From: CAIUSP01 sp964594365
GTDB taxonomy: Bacteria > Actinomycetota > Thermoleophilia > Solirubrobacterales > 70-9
DNA: 64,000 bases
Direction: 5' to 3'
Assembly (NCBI GenBank): GCA_964594365.1
Contig: CAZQMB010000007.1
Coordinates: forward strand, 1-64,000
The stretch's first letter is position 1, and each line of letters starts with the position of its first letter. Of this stretch, positions 1 to 8,319 are shown one piece after another. The notes beneath the pieces are model-generated. The model ran no database searches. It was given only the letters and a program-made list of their open reading frames with translations, and was not told the origin of the DNA. The position numbers and the translations under genes were made by a program.

Positions 1-917
1 TGACCGGTCTCGAGCCGGGGCAGGCCCATCCTCTTGGCGACCGTTGCGACCGAATAGTCATCGGTTCCGTACATCTCGGTCTGGACCCGACGCTGGAGAC
101 TCTGCGCGACGTTGGGCCGATTCTTCAACCCTTCAGCCAGCGGCTTGATGAATCCGTAGGTGTCGAGCACATCCACGTAGTAGTCGATGAAGAAGTTCTG
201 GGCTGCCGCCAACTGACGGGTGACGACCGGTGCGGTCTTGGAATTCAACTGAGCCGGGTTGGTGACGCCAGCCTGGTTGTCCTGCAGCCGCTTGTTCAAG
301 ATCCAGGCTGCGTAGGCCAGGCCGTTCTCTCCGCCTCGATCCTCGGTGCCGGTGAACTGAGCCGCAACGAGTTCGACATTGCTGGATGTGAGGTCCGCCT
401 GGGAGATCAGCTCCTGCTTCCATGCCGAGACCGCCGGCTTGATGGCCCTTACAGTTCCGTCGATGCCCTGACAGGTCTTGCGCTTCAGCGTCGACTGCTC
501 CATGCAGACCGAGATCCTCTCCCAGGCCTTCAGAGCGCGGCGGCCGTTCAGAGCCTCGGGTCTCAGCGCGTTGATGTACTCGTCGAGCACGGAGGTGTCG
601 AGCGTCTGCTGCAGCAACTGAAGACGTGCTCTGGTCTCCTTTTGATGTACCTCGATCTGAGCCGACAACTGACGCACTTCCTTGAGGATCGCGCGGATGT
701 TGTCCGAATCGCTGGCGAGGCAAGGCTGACCGACGTCGATGTTCTTGAGACAGGTCTTGACCTTGTTGAAGGCTTCGTAGCCTGCCGACAGGATCGAGCC
801 CGGCTCAACCGACGCCGACGCCGAAGGGTTGGGGGGCGCTGCAGCCGCGGACGCCGGCAAGGCCAATGCGGCCAATACTCCTGCGGCTGCGAGAACTTTC
901 CCTGCTCTGCGGCTCAT
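1..917 (-). CDS. Secreted protein of unknown function, 3' end outside window
   Basis: An open minus-strand frame runs from an ATG at 917 to the window edge without a stop (305 codons seen). The N-terminus has a Sec-type signal peptide: MSRR, a hydrophobic core rich in Ala/Leu, then PASAAAAP as a likely cleavage zone near residue 26. The mature part is helical and charged, with isolated Cys residues (KTCLKNIDV, QPCLAS, SVCMEQ, KTCQGID) that could form disulfides. I recognise no family. It is third in a minus-strand row behind a sigma factor and another secreted protein. A GATACT hexamer 12 nt upstream could give it its own promoter, and no SD is visible. The coding call is firm because the frame starts with a clean signal peptide and stays open; the function is unknown. 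Confidence 0.75.
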   Translation of the reverse strand, partial: MSRRAGKVLAAAGVLAALALPASAAAAPPNPSASASVEPGSILSAGYEAFNKVKTCLKNIDVGQPCLASDSDNIRAILKEVRQLSAQIEVHQKETRARLQLLQQTLDTSVLDEYINALRPEALNGRRALKAWERISVCMEQSTLKRKTCQGIDGTVRAIKPAVSAWKQELISQADLTSSNVELVAAQFTGTEDRGGENGLAYAAWILNKRLQDNQAGVTNPAQLNSKTAPVVTRQLAAAQNFFIDYYVDVLDTYGFIKPLAEGLKNRPNVAQSLQRRVQTEMYGTDDYSVATVAKRMGLPRLETG

Positions 918-929
918 CGAGTACCGGAG

Positions 930-935
930 AGTATC
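930..935 (-). promoter_or_regulatory. Putative -10 (GATACT) of near-leaderless promoter
   Basis: On the minus strand GATACT lies 12 nt before the ATG at 917, and no SD sequence lies between. It resembles the -10 elements that precede many other leading genes in this window, but the spacer is at the long end. Confidence 0.35.
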
Positions 936-975
936 AACAGGCCTACGGAGCTGAAACCCTTACTGCTCTGCTGGC

Positions 976-2532
976 TCAACCCACTGTCACGCGCACGCGT
1001 CGCACAGCTGAGACACCTCCCAGATACGGGTAGACGCCCTGATCCTTCACCACCGCGCGAAGCTCGTAGACCGTCGTGGCCGTCGTGGCCCGAAAGCAGT
1101 ACCGGTAGGTCATGTTGCCATCCGCTCTGGTGACGGCGTCACCGAAGGTCATCCAGCGCGATGAGCCCCTCGCTCGGCCCTGAAGCCCCATCACCACTCC
1201 GCCGTTCTGCGGTCCAGGCACGGAACCTCTGATCTCGACACACCCCCCTCCCTTCAAGCGTTCACGGCTCAAGCGGATCGACGGCCTGGTCCGAACGCGC
1301 ACCGTGACTTCACGGACCCAGATCACCGAGCCGGAGCGCTGCACGAGACGAATCTCTCTCGAGTGTCCCGCCCCGAGCCTCATGGCAAAGCGACCATCGG
1401 GTCCGCTTCGCATCTCCGCCAACTCACGAAACGCTCCAGACGATCCGAGCGACCTCTCCTGTGCACAGATCACGGCACCGGAGACCGGTGCGCCGGTCGG
1501 GGCCGTGACTCTCCCCGAGAGCTCAGGAGAGCTGCCGTAATCGAGAACCGGACTCTGGTCGAGGCCGGGACCGATTCCCGCTCGAAAGGATGCGGCGATG
1601 GTCGGAGAACTGGGGCAGCTGTTGTCGACCTCGATCGATGTCACCTGACAGGCTCGATTCGCATCTGCAAGTCCCGGCGTAGAGACATCGAAGGTGCAGA
1701 CCTCGACGCGATTCACCCCGTCTAGGAAGGGTGCAGCTTCCGTGTCGAGTGCGATCGCACTCTCGAATTCGGTTGGGCAGGGTGAATAACCCGCAAAGGT
1801 GCCGGAGGATATCTCCCGGCAGCCGGAGGCGATCCGGGATTCGACCACCGTGCCATTGACCATCACGTCGACACGATGGATCCCGGACTCACGATCCTGA
1901 GCAGCGACCCCGACGAAGGTCTCTCCGGCCTTGAGCCCCGGCGAGACCAGCGGTCCCGTGAGGTCGAGAACTGGTGCGACTCGGTCGGCGACCGTCAAAT
2001 ACATGTTGCGGGCGAAGAGATGAGCGTCCTTCCCACCTTCACACCCCTTCTCGAGAAAGCAGCCCAGGCGAAGCGCGATTGCCTCGCCATCGGGTGCGAC
2101 CGCACCATGGAGGCGGTAGGAACCATTGGTGTCATCCCCGAGACAGCGAGTGCCGACACTCGTGCGCTCGAAGCAGATCCTCCCCACGAGGCCATTTGAA
2201 TCTCGGATGTGTGCTCGCAGGGACCACCCGACGATGGGTAGTTGGGGCGAGGGCGAGACCGTCCTCCATCTACCCCAACGTGATCCGGAGGTCCTGCCCT
2301 CCTCCACCTCTAGTTTCAGGCCAGCGGAAGCGGACCCACCACAAGCTGCGGCTGAGCGGAACCTGGTCGAGTTTCGGTCGAACTTGAATGAGTGAGCAGC
2401 AGCCGACTGATCGCCACACATGGCGACGGTGAACTGACCTGCCATAGCCTGACTCGGCATCACCAGCATCAGGAGGAAAACCCCTGCTGCACACAACGCG
2501 GGAAGGTGGTTGCGTATCTCGAACTCGTTCAT
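976..2532 (-). CDS. Secreted multi-domain Ig-like/adhesin-type protein
   Basis: 518 residues. The ATG at 2532 is chosen because GGAGAGGAG precedes it at normal spacing and the protein then begins with a signal peptide (MNEFEIRNHL, hydrophobic LCAAGVFLLMLVM, cleavage near QAMAG). The frame is open further upstream, but that part is Arg/Ser-rich and overlaps the sigma gene. After an N-terminal Cys-containing beta-rich region come segments that read like Ig/Big-type folds: VAPVLDLTGPLVSPG followed by AQDRESGIHRVDVMVNG, then a carboxypeptidase-regulatory-like stretch (GRVTAPTGAPVSGAVICA ... PDGRFAMRLG). Similar secreted beta-sandwich proteins are common in Solirubrobacterales. It lies 28 nt downstream of the sigma/anti-sigma fusion gene, so it is probably cotranscribed and a candidate target or effector of that sigma factor. 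The ligand is unknown. Confidence 0.8.
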   Translation of the reverse strand: MNEFEIRNHLPALCAAGVFLLMLVMPSQAMAGQFTVAMCGDQSAAAHSFKFDRNSTRFRSAAACGGSASAGLKLEVEEGRTSGSRWGRWRTVSPSPQLPIVGWSLRAHIRDSNGLVGRICFERTSVGTRCLGDDTNGSYRLHGAVAPDGEAIALRLGCFLEKGCEGGKDAHLFARNMYLTVADRVAPVLDLTGPLVSPGLKAGETFVGVAAQDRESGIHRVDVMVNGTVVESRIASGCREISSGTFAGYSPCPTEFESAIALDTEAAPFLDGVNRVEVCTFDVSTPGLADANRACQVTSIEVDNSCPSSPTIAASFRAGIGPGLDQSPVLDYGSSPELSGRVTAPTGAPVSGAVICAQERSLGSSGAFRELAEMRSGPDGRFAMRLGAGHSREIRLVQRSGSVIWVREVTVRVRTRPSIRLSRERLKGGGCVEIRGSVPGPQNGGVVMGLQGRARGSSRWMTFGDAVTRADGNMTYRYCFRATTATTVYELRAVVKDQGVYPYLGGVSAVRRVRVTVG

Positions 2533-2560
2533 TTCTCGGCTCCTCTCCTGGTCGATCGGA

Positions 2561-3853
2561 CTACTGCTCGAACCCGAATTGCGGCTGGTCGACTGATTGC
2601 GATCTGGCTGAACCACCAGCCGTCGGAGGTGGTTCCGGATCCGCCGAGGGCTGAGAACTCTCGAAGGAGAACTGTTCGGCCGAGTGCTCCTCAGGGGTGG
2701 TCGGCGAGGCTCCTGCGTCACCCGAAACCTCTTCCCCTCGATCGGCGTCTGTTGCTTCTACATCCGAAGGCGGGGAGGCCGGAGGAACCGACGGCGGAAC
2801 TCCCTGATCTCGAACCTGCGCGGCACTCGAGACCGGTTCAGGCATGACTCCCGTGACTGCGCACGCTGCGCTGCCCGCCGCCGCCATCCCGCAGACTGCC
2901 AGGAGCTTTCCGAGGACGACCGTTCCGCTGCCACGCGTACCGCCGGCAGAAGCCAGAGGCATCACACGCTCACCTATCGAATCGATCGACTTCGAGAGAG
3001 TTGCCGAGAAGCCCCTCAGACGATCTGCCGCCGCCACTGGTGTCGAGTCGAGCCAGTCGATTGCGCCAAGGAGGGGCAACGGGAGTCCCAGACCGAACAC
3101 CCTCCCCGGGACCCGTCGGTACTCCCGAAGCCGGGACCGGCAGAAGGCGCAGGTACGAAGGTGGACTCGAGCCTCGATCAAATCCTCCCCCTCGGTTTCG
3201 CCGTCGGCTATCTGTGAAAGGCAGTTCTCCCAGCGCTTACAGCGCTCTCCCCGCTCGATATCGGCGAACACATCGAGAAAGCGCTTGCGACCCTCCGCCA
3301 TGCACCGATTGACCTTGGTGTAGGTCCAGCCGGTTATCTCCTGGATCTCACTGTAGGAGTAACCCTCCGCTTTGAGGATCAGGGCGCGCACCTCCTGAGG
3401 CTTCAATGCCCTCAACGCCTCGCTGCTGCGACGAACCCGTTCGACACGCTCGACCTGCTCATCAGGTTGAGGCCCTTCGAAGGCAATTGCCTCGAACGGG
3501 TCGTAGACCTCGGAATCATCGAAACCCGGGGGTGCCGTTCCGACCAAGCGGACGCGCTGGCGTCGGACACCCAGGGCTTCCCGTTTGGTGACGGTCTGCA
3601 TCCAGCGGATGAGTGACTCGCCGGTGATCGGCGGTGCCTTCGTGAGGAGGATCTCCAGCGCTCGCTGATAAGCATCCTCCGCATCGTCCGCGCAGATGGA
3701 ATACCGCCTCGCGGTCCGCCTGAGCGTACGTTCGTGACGAGAGATCAAGTCGACAGCGGCCTCCTGCCGAAACCGACGGAGTTCACGCTCGCCCAAGGGA
3801 GCGGGTACTCCGCCCCGATCCATCCCAGCCTGTTCGACAACCTGCTCTGTCAT
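2561..3853 (-). CDS. ECF-like sigma factor fused to anti-sigma zinc finger and membrane segment
   Basis: 430 residues from the ATG at 3853, preceded by GGAGAAGAG; a GTG at 3868 is possible. Sigma region 2 spans about residues 25-100 (RHERTLRRTARRY, DDAEDAYQRALEIL, IRWMQTVTKREAL). Region 4 spans about 145-190 (LRALKPQEVRALILKAEGY, SEIQEITGWTYTKVNRCM) and has the helix-turn-helix pattern. A zinc-binding anti-sigma motif follows: C211, H231, C235 and C238 (HLRTCAFC). A hydrophobic stretch at about 309-336 is probably a membrane span, and a Pro/Ser/Glu-rich tail of about 95 residues follows. Sigma and anti-sigma parts in one chain suggest a membrane-held sigma factor released by processing or conformational change. 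It leads a row with two secreted proteins, which fits a cell-surface regulon. Autoregulation is inferred only. Confidence 0.85.
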   Translation of the reverse strand: MTEQVVEQAGMDRGGVPAPLGERELRRFRQEAAVDLISRHERTLRRTARRYSICADDAEDAYQRALEILLTKAPPITGESLIRWMQTVTKREALGVRRQRVRLVGTAPPGFDDSEVYDPFEAIAFEGPQPDEQVERVERVRRSSEALRALKPQEVRALILKAEGYSYSEIQEITGWTYTKVNRCMAEGRKRFLDVFADIERGERCKRWENCLSQIADGETEGEDLIEARVHLRTCAFCRSRLREYRRVPGRVFGLGLPLPLLGAIDWLDSTPVAAADRLRGFSATLSKSIDSIGERVMPLASAGGTRGSGTVVLGKLLAVCGMAAAGSAACAVTGVMPEPVSSAAQVRDQGVPPSVPPASPPSDVEATDADRGEEVSGDAGASPTTPEEHSAEQFSFESSQPSADPEPPPTAGGSARSQSVDQPQFGFEQ

Positions 3854-4019
3854 CTCTTCTCCGGCCACTTACAACCCGCTCAATCAGAGAGGTCGCGGGA
3901 TTAGCCCCCACGAAGACACAAAGCCCCCCGCTATTTGCGAGATTCGCGCTGTCGCGAGGGCGAGCAGCGATGACCTCCCCGTTGCGCAATCGAGAGTGAG
4001 CGTCCACTAGCCTCGCCTT
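3854..4019. promoter_or_regulatory. Divergent intergenic region, sigma gene / UXS
   Basis: This 166-bp gap separates the minus-strand sigma gene from the plus-strand UXS gene. The UXS side ends with TAGCCT 6 nt before the start codon. The sigma side has an SD and a TAATCC hexamer but no convincing -35. No reading frame or strong inverted repeat was seen. Confidence 0.4.
4008..4013 (+). promoter_or_regulatory. -10 element TAGCCT, leaderless promoter of UXS gene
   Basis: TAGCCT lies 6 nt before the GTG at 4020, so transcription would start at or next to the start codon. No SD is present. Confidence 0.55.
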
Positions 4020-4973
4020 GTGGCGGCCAGATCGGTAGTCAGCGGTGGAGCGGGATTCCTGGGTTCGCATCTGTGCGAAGCGCTGCTCGCGCGCGGCGAC
4101 GATGTGATCTGCCTCGACAACCTCGAGACGGGAAGCCTCGACAACATCTCGCACCTGGAGGGCGAGCGGTTCGAGTTCCGCAACGTGGACATCACCGAGC
4201 ACGTGGAGATCGAGCAGGAGATCGACTTCGTCTTCCACCTCGCCTCTCCCGCCAGCCCGATCGACTACCTCCGCCTGCCGCTCCAGACGCTCAAGGTCGG
4301 AGCCGAGGGCACCCGCAACATGCTTGGGCTCGCCAAACACAAGCGGGCCCGGTTCCTGCTGGCCTCCACCTCGGAGGTCTACGGCGACCCGGAAATCCAC
4401 CCGCAGAACGAGGAGTACTGGGGCCACGTAAACCCCATCGGTCCGCGAGGCGTCTACGACGAAGCCAAGCGCTACGCCGAAGCGCTGACCATGGCCTACC
4501 ACCGCCAGCAGGGCGTGGACACCTGCATCGTGAGGATCTTCAACACCTACGGCCCGAGGATGCGCCCTCACGACGGTCGCGCGATCCCGACCTTCCTGCG
4601 CCAGGCGTTGCAGGACAAGCCGATCACCGTATTCGGAGAGGGCGAGCAGACCCGGTCCTTCTGCTTCGTCGACGACCTGATCAGGGGGCTGATCCTCTTG
4701 GCCGACTCCGAGTTCCACATGCCGGTCAACATCGGGAACCCGGATGAGAAGACGATCCTCGAGCTCGCCGAGGCGGTCATCGCCGCCACCGAATCACGCT
4801 CGGAGATAGTCCACGAGGCGCTGCCGGTCGACGATCCCCAAACCCGCCAGCCCGACACCACTCGCGCCCGCGAGATCCTCGGCTGGGAGCCGACGGTGAG
4901 TCTGGACGACGGTCTGCGGCGGACTATCGATCTCGCCGGCATCGAGGGGCTCATCGGGAGCACCCCCGGGTAG
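4020..4973 (+). CDS. UDP-glucuronate decarboxylase (UDP-xylose synthase) family
   Basis: 317 residues, GTG start. This is a short-chain (extended SDR) nucleotide-sugar enzyme that decarboxylates UDP-glucuronate to UDP-xylose using bound NAD. The Rossmann motif SGGAGFLGSH is at the N-terminus, the UXS signature STSEVYGDP is at about 116-124 with the catalytic-acid Glu at about 119, NPIGPR follows, and YxxxK is Y146/K150 (YDEAKRYAE). Length fits soluble bacterial UXS. A related dTDP- or UDP-sugar epimerase is the alternative, but the HPQNEEYWGHVNPIGPR stretch is typical of UXS. WecB follows 6 nt after the stop, so the two are probably cotranscribed and supply surface polysaccharide precursors. 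Confidence 0.85.
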   Translation: MAARSVVSGGAGFLGSHLCEALLARGDDVICLDNLETGSLDNISHLEGERFEFRNVDITEHVEIEQEIDFVFHLASPASPIDYLRLPLQTLKVGAEGTRNMLGLAKHKRARFLLASTSEVYGDPEIHPQNEEYWGHVNPIGPRGVYDEAKRYAEALTMAYHRQQGVDTCIVRIFNTYGPRMRPHDGRAIPTFLRQALQDKPITVFGEGEQTRSFCFVDDLIRGLILLADSEFHMPVNIGNPDEKTILELAEAVIAATESRSEIVHEALPVDDPQTRQPDTTRAREILGWEPTVSLDDGLRRTIDLAGIEGLIGSTPG

Positions 4974-4979
4974 TCCGGC

Positions 4980-6107
4980 GTGGCGACCCCCGCCGACATC
5001 CCCCGAGCCGAGATCCTCGCCGTGGTCGGCGCCCGTCCGAACATGGTCAAGATGGCGCCGTTGCTGCACGCGTTGGCGGATGGAGAGGTCGGACGGGTGC
5101 GACTGGTGCACACCGGCCAGCACTACGACCGTTCTCTGTCCGGAGGCTTCATCGAACTGCTCGGCATGCCCGAGCCCGATGCCAACCTGGAGGTCGGCTC
5201 GGGCACCCACGCCGAGCAGACCGCGGCGGTGCTGATCGGGATCGAGAAGGAGATCGCCGACAACGAGCCGGACCTGCTGGTGGTCTCCGGAGACGTGAAC
5301 TCGACCATGGCTGCCGCGATCGCAGCGGCCAAGGCCGGTGTCCCCGTGTGTCACCTCGAGTCGGGTCTGCGCTCGGGCGACTGGACCATGCCCGAGGAGG
5401 TCAACCGGGTCGTGACCGACCGGATCTCCGACCTGCTCCTCTGCACCTCGCCGGACGCGGTGGAGAACCTAACCGCAGAGGGGATCAGCGGGGACGGAGT
5501 TGCTCTGGTCGGCAACACGATGATCGACAGCCTGGTCAGGATCCTCGCGGATGTAGATCGGACGAAGGTGCTGGAGGCGAATGACCTGGAGAGGCGGGGA
5601 TTCGGCTTGGTGACGCTTCATCGCCCCGCGCTGGTCGACGACCCCGCTCAGTTGACGGAGGCGATCGACGCGTTGGAAGGGCTGGCCGAGCAGATGCCGG
5701 TCGTCTTCCCCGTCCACCCTCGCACCGCGTCGAGGCTGGAGGCGGCGGGGGTAGATGCGAGCGACGCGCTGCGAATACTCGAGCCGATGGACTACCCGGA
5801 CTTCATCGCGCTCGAGGCGGAGGCCCGAGTAGTCGTGACCGACTCGGGTGGCGTTCAGGAGGAGACGAGCGCGGTGGGCACGCCATGTTTGACCTACCGA
5901 ACCACGACCGAGCGACCGATCACCTGTGAACTCGGCAGCAACGAGCTGGTCGGCACCGATCCGGCAGCACTCTCGGCGGCGATAGAACGCGTACTCGCCG
6001 AAGAAGTCCCGGACGAGGCGCCAGAGATCCCTCTCTGGGACGGCGCCGCCGGACCCCGCGCCGCCGAGGCGATCGGAACGTTCCTCAGGCAGCGGAAGTC
6101 CGCTTAG
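4980..6107 (+). CDS. wecB: UDP-N-acetylglucosamine 2-epimerase (non-hydrolysing)
   Basis: 375 residues, GTG start. It interconverts UDP-GlcNAc and UDP-ManNAc in the cytoplasm for cell-wall or capsule polysaccharide. The family N-terminus VVGARPNMVKMAPLLHAL is clear, followed by HTGQHYD, VSGDVNSTMAAA, HLESGLRSGDWTMPEEVNR, VTLHRP, FPVHPRT, and the C-terminal DSGGVQEE that holds UDP. All segments expected for a GT-B-fold epimerase are present at normal length. It sits 6 nt behind the UXS gene. The start is the first in-frame codon after that stop; no SD is obvious, so translational coupling is likely. Confidence 0.93.
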   Translation: MATPADIPRAEILAVVGARPNMVKMAPLLHALADGEVGRVRLVHTGQHYDRSLSGGFIELLGMPEPDANLEVGSGTHAEQTAAVLIGIEKEIADNEPDLLVVSGDVNSTMAAAIAAAKAGVPVCHLESGLRSGDWTMPEEVNRVVTDRISDLLLCTSPDAVENLTAEGISGDGVALVGNTMIDSLVRILADVDRTKVLEANDLERRGFGLVTLHRPALVDDPAQLTEAIDALEGLAEQMPVVFPVHPRTASRLEAAGVDASDALRILEPMDYPDFIALEAEARVVVTDSGGVQEETSAVGTPCLTYRTTTERPITCELGSNELVGTDPAALSAAIERVLAEEVPDEAPEIPLWDGAAGPRAAEAIGTFLRQRKSA

Positions 6108-6113
6108 TCGCCG

Positions 6114-6119
6114 TATCCT
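6114..6119 (+). promoter_or_regulatory. -10 element TATCCT upstream of methylmalonyl-CoA mutase
   Basis: TATCCT lies 10 nt before the ATG at 6130, in the 22-nt gap after wecB. No SD is visible, so a leaderless transcript is likely. Confidence 0.45.
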
Positions 6120-6129
6120 CAGACCACCG

Positions 6130-7764
6130 ATGGCCAGCGAGAAGACCACAGACGAGAACCGTTACATCGCGCCGGTGGTGGGAGCCGAAGACGAGCGCAT
6201 CTTCACCGACTCGGGGATCGAGATCGACCGCGTCTACGACGCCGACGATGTCGCTCCGGACCTCGAGGCTCGGCTCGGCGAGCCCGGCGAGTATCCGTTC
6301 ACCCGCGGGATCCACGACGGGATGTATCGCGACCGCACTTGGACGATGCGCCAGTACGCGGGCTACGCGACTGCTGAGGAGACCAATGAGCGCTACCGGT
6401 ATCTGATCGACCACGGATCCACCGGCCTCTCGATGGCGTTCGATCTGCCCACCCAGCTGGGCCGTGACTCCGACGACCCGCTCTGCAACGGCGAGGTCGG
6501 CAGGACCGGTGTCGCGATCGACACGATCGAGGACATGAGGATCTGCTTCGAAGGGATCCCGCTCGACAGCGTCTCGACCTCGATGACGATCAACGCCCCG
6601 GCCGCGGTGCTGCTGCTCCTCTATCAGCTGGTCGGCGAGGAGCAGGGGGTCGAATCGACCGAGCTCCGAGGGACCGTGCAGAACGACGTCCTCAAGGAGT
6701 ACATGGCCCGCGGCAACTACATCTACCCGCCCGAGCCGACGATGCGGCTGACCACCGATATCTTCGCCTACTGCGACGAGTTCGTGCCGAAGTGGAACAC
6801 GATCTCCATCTCCGGCTACCACATCCGCGAGAAGGGCTGCTCGGCGGTTCAGGAGGTTGCGTTCACCCTCTCAAACGCGATCGCCTACGTGCAGGCGGGC
6901 ATCGACGCGGGTCTCGATCCCAACACCTTCGGCAAGCGGCTCGCCTTCTTCTTCAACTGTCACAACAACGTCTTCCAGGAGATCGCGAAGTTCCGCGCGG
7001 TGCGGAGGATGTGGGCGGAGATCATGCGCGACCGCTTCGGCGCGACCGACGAGAAGGCACAGATGATCCGGTTCCACACCCAGACCGGTGGCGTGACCCT
7101 GCAGGCCCAACAGCCAGAGGTGAACATCGTGCGCGTGGCGCTGCAGGGGTTTGCGGCCGTGTGTGGAGGAACCCAGTCGCTGCACACCAATGGGTTCGAC
7201 GAGGCACTAGCGCTTCCGACCGAGCGCTCGGCGCGAATCGCTCTGCGTACCCAACAGGTCCTCGCTCATGAATCCGGTGCGGCAGAGACGGTCGACCCTC
7301 TCGCTGGTTCCTACTTCGTCGAGTCACTGACCGACGAGATCGAACTCCGCGCTCGGGAGTTGATGGCGAAGGTCGAAGAGCAGGGTGGCTCTGTGAACGC
7401 GCTCGACTACATGCAGCGCGAGATCGAGGAGTCTGCTCAGTCCTATCACGAGCGCTACCAGTCCGAGCAGGACGTGATCGTCGGGGTGAACAGGTACGTC
7501 TCCGATGAGCCAGACGACGTGGACATCCTCAAGGTGGATCCGGAGTCCGAGCGCAAGCAGGTCGAGCGGTTGAGCAAGTGGAAGGAGAGCCGCGACAACG
7601 AGGCGGTCACCGCCCGTCTGGCGGATCTCCGAACGGCGGCCGAGGGAAGCGACAACCTCCTTCCGCCGATCCGGGAGGCTCTCCGTGCCGGTGCTTCGAT
7701 CGGCGAGGTCTGCGGGGAGATGCGCGAGGTCTTCGGCGAATACCAGGGCGGGACCTTCTTCTAG
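6130..7764 (+). CDS. mcmA1: Methylmalonyl-CoA mutase, large subunit without B12 domain
   Basis: 544 residues. The chain covers the substrate-binding TIM barrel of the adenosylcobalamin-dependent acyl-CoA mutases: YPFTRGIHDGMYRDRTWT, AFDLPTQLG, GTVQNDVLKEYM, ISGYHIREKG, QSLHTNGFDEA. Y76 (RQYAG) and R206 (PTMRL) match the Tyr and Arg that select methylmalonyl-CoA, whereas isobutyryl- and 2-hydroxyisobutyryl-CoA mutases differ there. H231 is the catalytic His. The C-terminus stops at GGTFF, so the roughly 130-residue B12-binding domain must come from a separate small subunit that is not in this window. It isomerises methylmalonyl-CoA to succinyl-CoA, linking the nearby carboxylase genes to sucCD. 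Confidence 0.92.
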   Translation: MASEKTTDENRYIAPVVGAEDERIFTDSGIEIDRVYDADDVAPDLEARLGEPGEYPFTRGIHDGMYRDRTWTMRQYAGYATAEETNERYRYLIDHGSTGLSMAFDLPTQLGRDSDDPLCNGEVGRTGVAIDTIEDMRICFEGIPLDSVSTSMTINAPAAVLLLLYQLVGEEQGVESTELRGTVQNDVLKEYMARGNYIYPPEPTMRLTTDIFAYCDEFVPKWNTISISGYHIREKGCSAVQEVAFTLSNAIAYVQAGIDAGLDPNTFGKRLAFFFNCHNNVFQEIAKFRAVRRMWAEIMRDRFGATDEKAQMIRFHTQTGGVTLQAQQPEVNIVRVALQGFAAVCGGTQSLHTNGFDEALALPTERSARIALRTQQVLAHESGAAETVDPLAGSYFVESLTDEIELRARELMAKVEEQGGSVNALDYMQREIEESAQSYHERYQSEQDVIVGVNRYVSDEPDDVDILKVDPESERKQVERLSKWKESRDNEAVTARLADLRTAAEGSDNLLPPIREALRAGASIGEVCGEMREVFGEYQGGTFF

Positions 7765-7773
7765 TCACGCCCG

Positions 7774-7820
7774 CTCAGGCGTGAGCCACGGCTGGCTCCT
7801 GCCTGAGGACCTCGGTTTTT
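7774..7820 (+). terminator. Intrinsic terminator after mutase gene
   Basis: A two-part stem forms from CTCAGGC and GAGCC on the left (7774-7787) and GGCTC and GCCTGAG on the right (7793-7807), with an ACGGCT-type loop. It is followed by GGTTTTT ending at 7820. It lies 10 nt after the mutase stop codon. Confidence 0.65.
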
Positions 7821-7912
7821 CCGCTTCAGCAAGCGAAATGACGCGTTTCTCACGGTTGCAAGATTGCGGCCCGCGGGAGGGAATCGCCGCGCACGGCGAA
7901 TTCCTCAGGCGA

Positions 7913-8248
7913 ATGGCTACAGCAGAGAAAACGCTGGTGAAGTCACTCCCCGAGCTCTGGGAGCTGGTCAGCCAACCCGAACGGATGCAGGGCCTGATCT
8001 CGGCCCTCGTCGGCCGTGCCGCCGAGGTCAAGGTCACGGCGCAGGAGCCCGAGGTGAGGCTCGCCTGGGAGGCTGCAGCGGTGGAGGAGCAGGCCAGCAT
8101 CGCCATAGAGATGGAAGAGAAGGGCTGGGGAACCCACGTCAAGATCGAGGTCCAGCGAGAGGACGAGACCGGCCTCGAGGACTGGCTGGAAGCACTGATC
8201 GAGGAGTTCTCGGCGCACGATCGTCGCCCTTTCCAGGGTCTGGTCTGA
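7913..8248 (+). CDS. Small conserved-looking protein, possibly SRPBCC-like
   Basis: 111 residues from the ATG at 7913; in-frame GTG or TTG starts further upstream are possible. The N-terminal part LPELWELVSQPERMQGL resembles the start of SRPBCC (START/polyketide-cyclase) proteins, and the alternation of beta-like stretches (EVKVTAQEPEVRLAWE, HVKIEVQRED) with a long C-terminal helix (LEDWLEALIEEFSAHD) would fit a short version of that fold. It is acidic, without signal peptide or membrane span. It lies between the mutase terminator and the carboxylase promoter, so it may be its own unit. The family assignment is weak; the coding call rests on codon bias and on position. Confidence 0.5.
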   Translation: MATAEKTLVKSLPELWELVSQPERMQGLISALVGRAAEVKVTAQEPEVRLAWEAAAVEEQASIAIEMEEKGWGTHVKIEVQREDETGLEDWLEALIEEFSAHDRRPFQGLV

Positions 8249-8304
8249 TCGCATACGAGCTGAGCGGGAGCGCTGCCAGGCAGCGCGCCACCTGCCACGG
8301 GGAA

Positions 8305-8310
8305 TAGACT
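8305..8310 (+). promoter_or_regulatory. -10 element TAGACT, leaderless promoter of carboxylase beta
   Basis: TAGACT lies 9 nt before the GTG at 8320. No SD is present. Confidence 0.5.
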
Positions 8311-8319
8311 CCGCCTCGC

